Assembly (NCBI GenBank): GCA_009763385.1
Contig: CM019826.1
Span: 97,262,848-97,326,847, forward strand
Length of the DNA: 64,000 nucleotides
Direction: 5' to 3'
From: Coix lacryma-jobi var. lacryma-jobi
Taxonomy: Eukaryota; Streptophyta; Magnoliopsida; Poales; Poaceae
This document shows positions 1 through 8,984 of this stretch, piece by piece. The translations under genes were made by a program, and so were the position numbers. Under the pieces are notes generated by a model. It saw only the letters and a list, made by a program, of their open reading frames with translations, ran no database searches and was not told where the DNA came from. Numbering within the stretch: position 1 is the first letter of the stretch; each line of letters begins with the position of its first letter.

Positions 1-933
1 TGGTTCTCTTCTCTGTGGATCTCAGTTCGCTACAGCAGAGGATGGGGAGAGCAGGAAACCCTAGAAGCAAAAGAGCAAATGACTGAGATAGATTGGGAGG
101 AGGGTGTCTCCCTCTACTTATCCTATTTCTAATTCCTACTCTACCCCTCTCTAATTACAGAGCGAACCAGCTAAACCCTAGGGTTATTCTGGACCAACTC
201 GAAGATGCTGGTGATCCGACGGCCACTCCCGCATAACTGGTAGTGTTGCCTCGACGCAACCTCACTGATTGCCGCCACGTGCCGCCACCACTCCGCTTGT
301 CCTTTTCCTGGACTTCGCCCCCGGTTTTGAGGCCCAAACCGGGAAACCAGCCTTCACGACCAACCCCCGGTTTTGAGGCCCAAACCGGGAAACCAGCTGA
401 CCGTAGCCTGAGTTTTGTGGCTCAAACTCAGCAAACCCGTAGCACCCAGGTTTTGAGGCCCAAACCTGGAAACCGTCCTCAGCCCGAGTTTTGTGGCCCA
501 AACTCGGAAACCATCAGCGCCCAGGTTTTGAGGCCCAAACCTGGAAACCGTCCACTCGGTGGTTTTTCTGTGGCTCAACCACCAAACCGAGCCATAGAGG
601 GGATGCACCGCCCGTGCACCCCGTCCACCGACACATGTCCCCAGGTCCACGACCCAGGCAACACCGTGCCCGCAAGTCTTCACTCGTCGCTGTCCCAGTC
701 TGTCAGCCACCACAGCTGATCCTCGGGCCACCGGTCCCTCAGTCCAAGCCTCACGTCCGCCCTTCGCCACTCTCGGTCCATCGGCACGACACGTCTCTAC
801 TTGACCTTCACCTTGCCTTTGATCACTGTATCCGTGCTCGACACCTGCACAACACAAGCCAAAGAACATGCGCATTATCCCAGTTGACAATCACTCATCA
901 CTCAGAGACTCGGCATACACCCATGTATCAGCA
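1..933 (-). repeat. 3' LTR of element A (partial)
   Basis: On the minus strand this LTR starts TGCTGATACATGGGTG at 933, directly after the polypurine tract at 936-944, and runs off the left edge. It matches the LTRs of I and E over hairpin array, primer-distal and promoter regions. It looks closer to the LTR of E (52787-54741) than to A's own 5' LTR at 12079-14005, notably around 100-180, where the segment corresponding to the I and E promoter region is present here but altered in the 5' LTR. The promoter-like segment here is degenerate (GGATAAGTAG on the minus strand near 115-125). Confidence 0.85.
320..588 (-). repeat. Hairpin array in the U3 part of A's 3' LTR
   Basis: Six units of about 45 bp each hold an inverted repeat with an arm of about 8 bp and a loop of about 7, of the type GGTTTTGAGGCCCAAACC with variable outer stem bases. 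The outer bases change together: CCGG with CCGG, CTGAG with CTCAG, CCAGG with CCTGG, CCGAG with CTCGG. A seventh inverted repeat with arms GGTGGTT and AACCACC closes the array. The same array is present in the other SIRE-like LTRs of the window. Confidence 0.85.
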
Positions 934-935
934 AT

Positions 936-944
936 CTCCCCCTT
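936..944 (-). promoter_or_regulatory. Polypurine tract of element A
   Basis: On the minus strand AAGGGGGAG lies two bases before the 3' LTR start. It is the expected plus-strand primer site for reverse transcription and matches the tract of element I at 47542-47550. Confidence 0.85.
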
Positions 945-2553
945 GATGAGTGCATTGTCAACTACCAACACAAATCATAATAGAATAGAGGAAGGAAGGA
1001 AGAAGGAGATAGAACTTGACCAAATGACCCAAAAGCATATCAAAGCCGAAGAAGGTCAAGTGGAGAGAGCAAAACAACTTGGTTCCCAAAGACATGGGCA
1101 ACGGCTCGATGCAACCAAGCAAAGCAAAGCTAGCCCTCAAGAAGAGGTAGAACAGGTTCAACACCGCTAGCGTGAAAGCTCAATACCAATTGAAAAATCA
1201 ACTGAAATTCAAGCAAAACAGAGCTAGCCCTCAAGAAGAGGCAGAACGGGCTCAACACCGCTAGCGAGGAAGCTCGGTACCAACTGAAGAAAGCTAGAAA
1301 TCAGCTGAAGAGCATAAAAGATCAAAGGTGCTAGTTCCTCAAGAAAGAGGCAAAGGCTCAACACAACTAGCTACCAAAAATGCTCCAAACCAATTGTTAC
1401 CAGCTTGAAAATGCAGCATCGAGCAAACTCCCCCTCGAATGGTACACACAACTAGGAAATCTCCCCCTTAGTTCAACTCGGAAAGCTCCCCCTTAGTTGA
1501 ACATAGAAGGCACTCATGATTTGTCAATATTTTCTCCCCCTTAGTTGAAAATGCACCATCAAGCAAAACTCCCCACTCCAAAATGCATATGAGTCAACAT
1601 GCAAATTAGCAGCTTCAGGAGTATAGTCGATAGAATATGAAGATGCTCGATAAAGTGCTGATTCGATGACTCATTAAAATGCACCAAATGCTAGCAAAGG
1701 CTCAAGCTGATCACCAAATGCGAAATGAGAGCAAGTGAGCAGTTTTCAGCCAAAAAGTATTCACCATCAAAATAGCACCAAACATGTATAGTCAAGAAAT
1801 CAAACAAGTGATAAACATGTATACAAGGTGAACTACCCCTAGCACAGTTCAACCATCATGCTATAGATTGAAACAAAGACTTGTGTATCCAAATTTTATC
1901 GGAGTTGCAGCGGTTAAATTACACAAGTTAAAATTTCAGCATGTGATTGCGAGAGGTTGAAAGCTTGTCATTGCCTAACTTTCCAACTGTGCGAAGCCTA
2001 TGCAGAAGCAATCAGAAGCTTAAAGCAACAGTTTCGGTCATACACTACACAGCTCAAGTTTAACTCAAAGTGCAATGAGAAACAGTCTCGAAACTGTGAT
2101 GTGCTGACAAGCAGTCTCGTCTCGATCTTTCCAATTCACTTAACTTGGTTCAAATTTTATCTCAGAATATGAACATACCAAGCAAGTGAATGACTCAGAA
2201 CTAGAGACATAGCAACCTAGCATATATGAAAAGCACGAGTGAATTCTACATCCTACACATGCTAGTTGCATATCTCAATGGTGAACAGTTTCATGTTTTA
2301 TGTTCATTAAGCAGGTTCACCATTCAAAAATAGCTCAGCTCACAACATGCATTAGTGATCAGAAAGAGCGTATGCTACAAGCATCATTATAAAACATCGG
2401 AGCAACTACTATAGAGCATAGCCACATTCTAAAGATTATATTTATGAAGCTCTAAATGTAAATAAGCAAGATGAAATGCAAAGATGCATGAAGAAATCAA
2501 ATGAAAAACTCAAAGTCAGTTTATGATACAAGAATAAAAAATGTTTCCCCCAT
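945..2553 (-). other. 3' noncoding region of element A, between RNase H end and polypurine tract
   Basis: About 1.6 kb without a convincing coding region. It is homologous to the corresponding 1.65 kb in element I (45887-47541). It carries four inverted-repeat units (1077-1371) and several extra CTCCCCCT motifs between 1425 and 1545 that are polypurine tracts on the element's sense strand. SIRE-type copia elements often have a long segment here that may once have held an env-like ORF; I see none. Confidence 0.75.
1077..1371 (-). repeat. Four tandem branched inverted-repeat units in A's 3' noncoding region
   Basis: Outer arms are at 1077-1083 with 1114-1119 (ACTTGGT and ACCAAG), 1129-1134 with 1166-1171 (GCTAGC twice), 1223-1228 with 1260-1265 (GCTAGC twice) and 1330-1336 with 1365-1371 (GCTAGTT and AACTAGC). 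Inside most units, on the sense strand, are a possible GGT-GTTGA-RCC hairpin and a CCTC-loop-GAGG hairpin. Element I carries four units in the same place. Confidence 0.75.
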
Positions 2554-3318
2554 CTAAAAGGGGAAACACACACCAAGCTCACCTCTCAACCTAGCAAAAG
2601 TTGATTGGTCCAAAGGCTTGGTGAAAATATCAGCCAACTGATGATGAGTATCGACATGGCGAAGGTCGATATCACCCTTCTCATAGTGGTCTCGCAGAAA
2701 ATGAAAGCGCACATCAATGTGTTTGGTCTTAGAGTGCAGCACGGGGTTCTTAGCAACGCTAATAGCGCTCCGCATCTTGTCATGCTTCACGTTCGCAATC
2801 TCCATCTCCAAACCCTCACACAGAACGCACCTAGTCACACAAGTTCTACCCGAGCTGGCCTTCTCAAGAGATACAATCTTGGCATTCTTCTCTGCCAACT
2901 CGGATTGCAAGCCTGCACAAGACTTGCACGCACCCAATAACACGGGTCTTGCCCGGAGCTCATCCACCTCTCCAACCAACGCAGCATACTTACCTCTCAA
3001 AGTGAGAAGGTCAGTCATGTGCGTGGTGCACATCTCGCACTCACCCTCCTAAGAGACAACTACGGTGGACTTGGCAAACTCAAGCTCCTTCATCGTATCC
3101 TCCCACTTCTGCCTAAACTCCTTCCGCTCTCTAGCAGCATGCCTAAGCAGCTTATCTTGACTAAGAAGGGCGGCAGTAAGTTTCTCAACCTCAGTAGAAA
3201 GCTCGTCGGGGGTCTGAGATACCTGGGAGGTGTCATCGTCGTCGTCGTCGTTCTGAGGGGTGTCCTCCAGCTGGTTGTCGACCTCCTTGCCGAGGGCCAT
3301 GGTGCAGAAGCCCTCCTT
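2554..3318 (-). pseudogene. Element A gag coiled-coil segment fused in frame to the end of copia RNase H
   Basis: Reading right to left on the minus strand, the protein follows the SIRE gag coiled-coil region (FCTMALGKEVD, then TVVVS, CTTHMTDLL, ELRARP) and switches near 2770 from the gag motif KHDKM to the RNase H motif [18 protein letters not shown]. It ends with the family's usual C-terminus, FTKPLD and GELGVCFPF, at 2554. In elements I and E these two points lie several kilobases apart, so protease, integrase and RT have been deleted. The joint keeps the reading frame from 3033 to 2554. There is a frame disruption near 3049 where the ORF breaks. Confidence 0.85.
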
Positions 3319-3323
3319 GTTGT
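3319..3323. repeat. Target duplication GTTGT, left of element J
   Basis: GTTGT here and at 10861-10865 flank element J exactly. Removing J and one copy restores the gag sequence seen in the other SIRE-like copies. Confidence 0.93.
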
Positions 3324-5188
3324 TGGTAGTTCTTAACTTCACTAAAGATAGAGCTAGGCAACTATCCCCGGTAATGGCCCAGAAATGCTTGTTGACACTT
3401 GCTAACGTCGTTACTAGGAGTAGACTATGGAATCTATCCCTGGCAACGGCGCCAGAAATGCTTGTAGCAAGTCCAGTCACAATACCTAAAGGAGTGAAGC
3501 TAAAGCAGCTATCTACTAATGTCAAATGGGGTTGTCAATCCCGACACTAGTAGGAGCTAGCAATCTACCTAGTGGAGATTCTGGAAGCGCACAGAACTAT
3601 CATAGTAGCACTTCACCTGGGAGTACCAGATGTCGAATTATTTGATCCCAAAGGAAGGCTAGGGTGGTGTATGAGTCGAGTCAAGGAGGGGATGAGAGTC
3701 GAAGAATAAGAAAAGGGAAAAGGAGAGAAGAGAAGTGAGGAGATGAAAGGCTAGAAAGAATTTATGAGTGGATAGGTAAGGATGAAATGAATGGCTAAGG
3801 TAAGGTGGATGGATAGGTAGATAGGGGGAAAAGATAACTAAGGATAACTAATATAACTAACTAATAACTAATAACTACTCCTAGATAACTACAAAGCAAG
3901 ATAGGCAAATGCCAAATAAGCAACCAAGTTAAGTATAGTTTTATTCCTATCTTGTCAAGTACCGAGGCGTACTAGCCTTTACCACTGACTTAGGTTGAAC
4001 GCTAGCACAACGAGCCTTACTGTTAAACTAGACCAACTACGTGGTGGGATTCAAGGCGCACAGGGCTGTTACCACCTGCTTGCTACCACAACTATCCGGG
4101 GATCTGGCCATATCTGAAGGTAAGTCTATAACTAAGTACCACGCCTAATTAAATTCTAACTATCTCTATCCTGGCCTAGAATAGAGACACCCTTGCGGAC
4201 GTCAGAGAAAATACTTGACTTAATAAGATAAACACTAAACTAACTAATCACCCTATTGGCAAAGATCAAACACTAAGCACACTAGAGATTAACTACTATG
4301 GCAAAGTGAATTGAACTATAGGATAGCTAGGTACTCAAGCAATCAATCAAGAATACTACTCAATACTGGTAAGTAGAATAAAGTAATACTTGAAATGATG
4401 AACTAGAATATAGTAAAGTGCTTGAGTTATAAGAGCAAAACCTGAACCGGAGATGAAGGAAGACTCTTCCCAACTCTAAGACCGATTACTCGCACGCATC
4501 TACTCTTGAGCTAAGCCTGGAGCAGCGCTTCCATGAGGGCAATGAGGCAAGGATGCCTTGCTCTACTAGCTACCTACTTGCCTAAGCTTGGCTAAATCCT
4601 AAGCTATTAGCCTTGCTTTCTTCTTTCCTTGCTTTCCTTGCTTTCCTTGAAGTGATGCCTCCAGGGGGGTATTTATAGTAGAGAGGTGGAGTAGGGGCTA
4701 CTCCCCAGCCACATCATCGATCCGCATGATGATGGATGAGAGCCCTTGGATCGTAACCTCCTTTAGATCAATGGTGGAGAAGAATTAAGCATGTGCTTCT
4801 TTAATTCAACATGTGCTTCTTTGCATGGCGGCATGCATGATCCACGCCACTCCCTCCTGAGCCCTCCGATGCCACCGACCTTGTGACCGAGGGCTAAGAT
4901 TTGGCCCTAGGGTGGTCACACGGATCAGTGATGTGGCAGGGGAGAAGTTTGGGCGCCACCTAGGGGTGGCGGGCGCCACCCACTAGGGCCCAAATGGGCC
5001 CTGGTGAGGGGTCTCAACCCCTGGTGGGTCCATTCTCCAAATTTGGTCCAAATCCTGCATTCAAATAAAAATCTATGGACATGTGGAATTTGGTTAGTTT
5101 GAAACCTATTTGACTACTTTTTATGCCTTTTTGGTGAATTTTTGGGTAAAATGTTGATGGTAAAACAAGTGTTTAAGGACCATCAACA
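3324..5188 (-). repeat. 3' LTR of element J
   Basis: 1865 bp, plus-strand ends TGGTAG and CATCAACA, homologous over its length to 8985-10860. It carries a minus-strand TATA box at 4670-4677 preceded by an inverted repeat, and two primer-site-like copies near its plus-strand left end (3371-3393 and 3442-3465). Confidence 0.92.
4670..4677 (-). promoter_or_regulatory. TATA box in J's 3' LTR
   Basis: CTATAAATA on the minus strand. Just upstream on that strand is the inverted repeat GGAGTAG-CCC-CTACTCC. The same pair occurs at 10341-10377 and, in a different LTR family, at 14185-14217. Confidence 0.7.
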
Positions 5189-5201
5189 AGCTCCCCCAAA
5201 C
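5189..5201 (-). promoter_or_regulatory. Polypurine tract of element J
   Basis: On the minus strand TTTGGGGGAGCT directly abuts the 3' LTR, the expected place for plus-strand priming. Confidence 0.85.
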
Positions 5202-6848
5202 TAACCTGTTGCTCGTCCTCGAGCAACAATGCGGTTTAAGCATTGAGCATGAAATAGATAGCAACTTAAGATGTATACAAGTGCATATTGTATAGTGAGA
5301 AATAACTTAGTGTATATCATTAATCATAGTAATGTCGGGCTTATAGCTTTTCACTTCAAACATGCAAGAGTGAAATAAAGCAGTAGATAGGAAACTTTTA
5401 TCTTGCTCAGGTTTGACTAGGATTCTGTCTGGAGGTTTTTTAAGGTTTTCAAAAGATAAAAACTTGCTTAAGTCCTCCAAGATTCACTCAATCACTCAAT
5501 GGTGTTTAAATCCTCACTTAGGCCAAAATGTAGCCTCTCCTATTTCTAAAGAATGATATGTGGAGTTATAGGTAGGCTAAGAATCATGAGCAAATTGCAT
5601 AATGTTTATTCCTAAGCTAGACACTCAGATCATAAGGAGCAGCAAATCATAAATATTGATCAAGATGTGCATGTGTGGTTATGTGGAAGTGTATAGAGAG
5701 ATATTTCATAATCCTTCCTAGTTAATTTCTGGGGTCTAGAGCTAATGATAACTCTCTCTTTTTTTTTACTCGATACATAGTGAGTAGACAAAAATGTGTC
5801 CTCACATTTTCTTAGGACATAGTCCTCTATTGAGCTAGTTTGGTCATTTTTTTCATATCTCTCTTTTTTAGCTCTAGATTTCCCCAGATTGTCTATGGGA
5901 AAGGATTTTAGAAATGAAAAGGGGGAAGAGAGAGAAATGCTTATTCCTAGTGTAGGAATAGCATAAGGCTAGCGTTTGGCAAGGTATTGCATATCTCCAG
6001 TGTAGAGAATGAGCAATTTATTTGGTGGTTGCAAACTTCCAAAGTGGAGAGTAAGCAATTTATGGTGGGTGTGTGTATCTTGATCAAAAGAAATGATAAG
6101 CTTCACTACTAAGATCTATGAGGTCTAACAAAGCTCAACACAAACAAAGCTCTTTGTGGTTTTGACTAACAAATATTTGGCTAGTGGTGGGATGGGATAA
6201 AATCCAGGAGGAACTTTTAGCAAGGTTTTCATGATTTTTAAAAGAAATCCTCCAGATTAGTTCCTAATTTCACCTTTGCAAGCTTAAAGAATTACTCCAT
6301 TTCTAACTAACTTTATTCATTAAGCATGATTTTAGTTAAAACATGTGCAACCCACAAAAGCTACTACTTAGATGAAACTAGTTATTCTAACTATAACAAT
6401 AGCATTTGCATGGCATATTTTATTTCTTATTCAGGTTCCAACACTTTTAAGCAGATTTTATCATTTTTACTCATGGGATAATTACTTAGGCAAGTATATA
6501 ACATTCAAAAATTTTCAAAAGATATAGAATTTAAGAACCGAACATAAAGAGTAAGGTTGAAACATACCTTATTGGCGCGACGATCTCCCCCAAGCTGACT
6601 TCTTGCTTGGTGAAGGGTCTTCATCTTTCTCGGTCGGAGCTCTTGTTCTTATTTTATTAAAAAGGAAACTATCTAATGTTGTGAAAAAGGGAAACTATCC
6701 TATTATGATATTTTATTATTCTAGCTAAGTTAACATATACTTATGCATATAACTAATGATAACTGATTTTTTTTAGTTACATGCATGACATATGTTATTT
6801 ATTTGAAAAAAGGAAATTTGAAGGGAAATTTAAAAGTAAATCCATACC
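5202..6848 (-). other. Noncoding interior of element J where RT and integrase would be expected
   Basis: About 1.65 kb of AT-rich sequence with no ORF resembling RT, RNase H or integrase on either strand. It lies between the protease stop and the polypurine tract. A full Athila element would have several kilobases of pol here. I recognise nothing else in it. Confidence 0.7.
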
Positions 6849-7772
6849 TTAGATCCATGGAATTTCATCCTTATTGGGTGGATCTTCTTCTTTGGGTGCT
6901 TCTTCTTTAAGTACTGCATCGGGTTCTTCTTCTTTTGGCACCTCTCCTTTGTTATGTGAATTACACAACTCAGGAGAAGGTGGTTCTTTCTTTCTATTCC
7001 ACCTTGTTCTTGGGCGCCTCTTCTTCGTACGAACGGGTTTTGCTTCCTGCATGTTTGCGGCATATGCGGGACCATGGGAAAAGGAGAATATTTCCTTCCT
7101 CCCTCCTAATGTCATTTGCATTTTACCACACCCCAGATATATGCAAGCATCAACAGTGTTCAAGAGAGGTCTACCTAAGATTAGAGGCACATCTTTCCTG
7201 TTTCCCATATCTAGTATTATGAAATCAGCAGGAACATATGAACCTCTAATATGAACAGGTAAATCAGTGATTATTTCTTCTACATAACATGTTGATTGAT
7301 CAGCTAGCACGACATAGGCAGATGTGGATGACATGGGTGGAAAGAACGAGTTTTCATAGAAATCCTTAGATAAAATGTTCACACTCGATCCTAAATCACA
7401 CATGGCATTTTTAAAGACTTCACCAAAGATTGAGCATCTAATTATGGGACTACCAGGATCACTCTTTTTAACAGTCATGGTTTGATCTTCATAATAGTTA
7501 AAATACTTTATTTCAACCATATTTGCAGTTTCCACGTCAGGTTTAGCAGGAATTTTGCCAGATTCAAAAGATGGTATGATAGCAGCAAGTTGAGCTAATT
7601 GGGTTTCTAACATCTTATTAAAGCTAAGTTGATTTTTCAGAGCAGATGAGAAATTTTCCAATTTAGCATTTATATTCTCAAGGGCTTTATCATTCGACAT
7701 TAATTTCTTATTCAAAAATTCAGTAGTTCTACCTTGTGAGTAAACTAAATTCTTTAACAAACGAGAAATCAT
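6849..7772 (-). CDS. Element J Gag C-terminal region and retroviral-type aspartic protease
   Basis: The 307-codon frame begins with a helical segment (SQGRTTEFLNKK) typical of the end of Athila-type Gag, then an aspartic protease. The flap-less active-site motif is CDLGSSVNILS, the DLGSS variant usual in Athila/Tat proteases, followed by DMGNRKDVPLILGRPLL, the expected ILGRPFL-like second motif. The tail is rich in Lys, Pro and Glu and ends IPWI. In Athila elements RT follows in the same frame, but here a stop ends the protein. The frame overlaps the gag ORF by about 44 bp in another frame, so the original gag-protease ORF was probably split by a small indel near 7760. Confidence 0.85.
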   Translation of the reverse strand: MISRLLKNLVYSQGRTTEFLNKKLMSNDKALENINAKLENFSSALKNQLSFNKMLETQLAQLAAIIPSFESGKIPAKPDVETANMVEIKYFNYYEDQTMTVKKSDPGSPIIRCSIFGEVFKNAMCDLGSSVNILSKDFYENSFFPPMSSTSAYVVLADQSTCYVEEIITDLPVHIRGSYVPADFIILDMGNRKDVPLILGRPLLNTVDACIYLGCGKMQMTLGGRKEIFSFSHGPAYAANMQEAKPVRTKKRRPRTRWNRKKEPPSPELCNSHNKGEVPKEEEPDAVLKEEAPKEEDPPNKDEIPWI

Positions 7773-8724
7773 CAGAATTATGAAAATTAGAGCGAGGAAA
7801 TGAATTGTTACCTTGAGAATTGGAGTGCTGATTCCATCCTTGATTCTGTTGACGGAAACCGTTACTGTTGTTGATGAAGTTCAAATCTTCATGTAACTCA
7901 GGGTAGTGGTTCCCAGAATGTCCGGTTTCTCCACAGACTTCACAAGTCATGTAGGATTCCAGAGATTGGACACTCTCTTGTTGGTTCATCTTCCCACAGC
8001 TGTCCAGCTTCTTGGCCAGCAGGTCCATCTTGGCCACGATCGTGTCGGCCTCCTTAAGGGAATGCATACCTCGCTTACGGGGCTGCAGTCTCTCGTCATT
8101 CCATCCTTGGTTCGACACCATCTTCTCTATGAGAGCCTTAGCATCTGCAACATTCAGAGAAAAGAATGCACCGCCGGCGGCAGCATCCAAATGGCTTCTA
8201 GAGAGTGGGGTTAGGCCATGGTAGAAGTTCTGGATCAACAACCAGTCCTCCATACCATGGTGTGGACAAGCAGTGACATACTCTTGCATTCTCTCCCAAG
8301 CCTCGGGAATAGATTCCTCGGCTTGTTGCGTAAAGCTGGAGATTTTGTTGCGAAGAGCGTTCGTCTTGCCCATCGGAAAGAATTTGGCGAGAAAAGCATT
8401 GGAACACTTGTCCCATGTGTCTACAGCGTTGCAATTGGTATAGAACCATTGCTTCGCTTTTCCTAGGAGAGAAAAGGGAAAGAGACGAAGACGGATGGCT
8501 TCTTGGGTTATCCCCTTAATGGTGAAGGTGCCGCAAATCTCCAAAAATTGTTGGAGGTGAGCATTAGCATCCTCATGAGCTTTGCCACAGAACGGGCTAG
8601 CTTGGACCATCGTGATTAGAGCCGGTTTCAACTCGAAATTGAGGTTGGCATCGATCACGGCTGGTCCTGTCGCTACATTGGCGGCAGAAGGAGCAGAAAA
8701 CTCACGAATTGTCTTGTTGGCCAT
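7729..8724 (-). CDS. Element J Gag (Athila-type)
   Basis: I take the start at the ATG at 8722-8724 (MANKTIREFSAPS), because upstream codons are leader-like and hydrophobic and lie next to the primer site. The body matches the retrotransposon Gag family: HEDANAHLQQFLEIC, then FPFSLLGKAKQWFY and AFLAKFFPMGKTNALR, a pattern characteristic of Athila and Tat elements. A zinc-knuckle-like CEVCGETGHSGNHY has Tyr in place of the last Cys. The C-terminus is rich in Asn and Gln and ends by frameshift at 7729. Gag forms the virus-like particle that packages element RNA. Confidence 0.87.
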   Translation of the reverse strand: MANKTIREFSAPSAANVATGPAVIDANLNFELKPALITMVQASPFCGKAHEDANAHLQQFLEICGTFTIKGITQEAIRLRLFPFSLLGKAKQWFYTNCNAVDTWDKCSNAFLAKFFPMGKTNALRNKISSFTQQAEESIPEAWERMQEYVTACPHHGMEDWLLIQNFYHGLTPLSRSHLDAAAGGAFFSLNVADAKALIEKMVSNQGWNDERLQPRKRGMHSLKEADTIVAKMDLLAKKLDSCGKMNQQESVQSLESYMTCEVCGETGHSGNHYPELHEDLNFINNSNGFRQQNQGWNQHSNSQGNNSFPRSNFHNSDDFSFVKEFSLLTR

Positions 8725-8885
8725 CGTGAAGGTAGAACAAGATAAGAAAGAAAGAAGTTGAAGAAGATGAAGGAAAAAGATAAGAAGTACTAAGGAAAGA
8801 AAGAATGGGGAAAGATGGGATTCGCTAAGCGGAAGCTTAAGCGAAGATAAATTCGACAAGGACTCGAAGGATACACCGATTGCCT

Positions 8886-8903
8886 TCCCCGGCAACGGCG
8901 CCA
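8886..8903 (-). promoter_or_regulatory. tRNA-Asp-type primer binding site of element J
   Basis: On the minus strand TGGCGCCGTTGCCGGGGA, the sequence long associated with tRNA-Asp priming in Athila-type elements. It lies between gag and the right LTR. A second copy with one change is at 8956-8973 within the 70-bp duplication. Confidence 0.85.
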
Positions 8904-8914
8904 GAAATGCTTGT

Positions 8915-8984
8915 TGGTAGTTCTTAACTTCACTAAAGATAGAGCTAGGAAACTATCCCCAGCAACGGCGCCAGAAATGCTTGT
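8915..8984 (-). repeat. 70-bp tandem duplication of LTR edge plus primer site
   Basis: 8915-8984 starts with the same 35 bases as the LTR edge at 8985 (TGGTAGTTCTTAACTTCACT and onward) and then repeats a primer-site segment, AGCAACGGCGCCAGAAATGC. The left LTR at 3324 has no such extra copy outside it. The duplication therefore places two LTR edges and two primer sites in series. Confidence 0.85.

Noticed and set aside
242..600. CRISPR-like array (regular short repeats near 320-588)
   Set aside because: The units are imperfect inverted repeats with variable stems and no unique spacers, inside a plant LTR.
3049..3525. A 158-codon minus-strand ORF joining gag to upstream sequence
   Set aside because: It is a chance fusion of A's gag with J's LTR across the insertion point at 3324.
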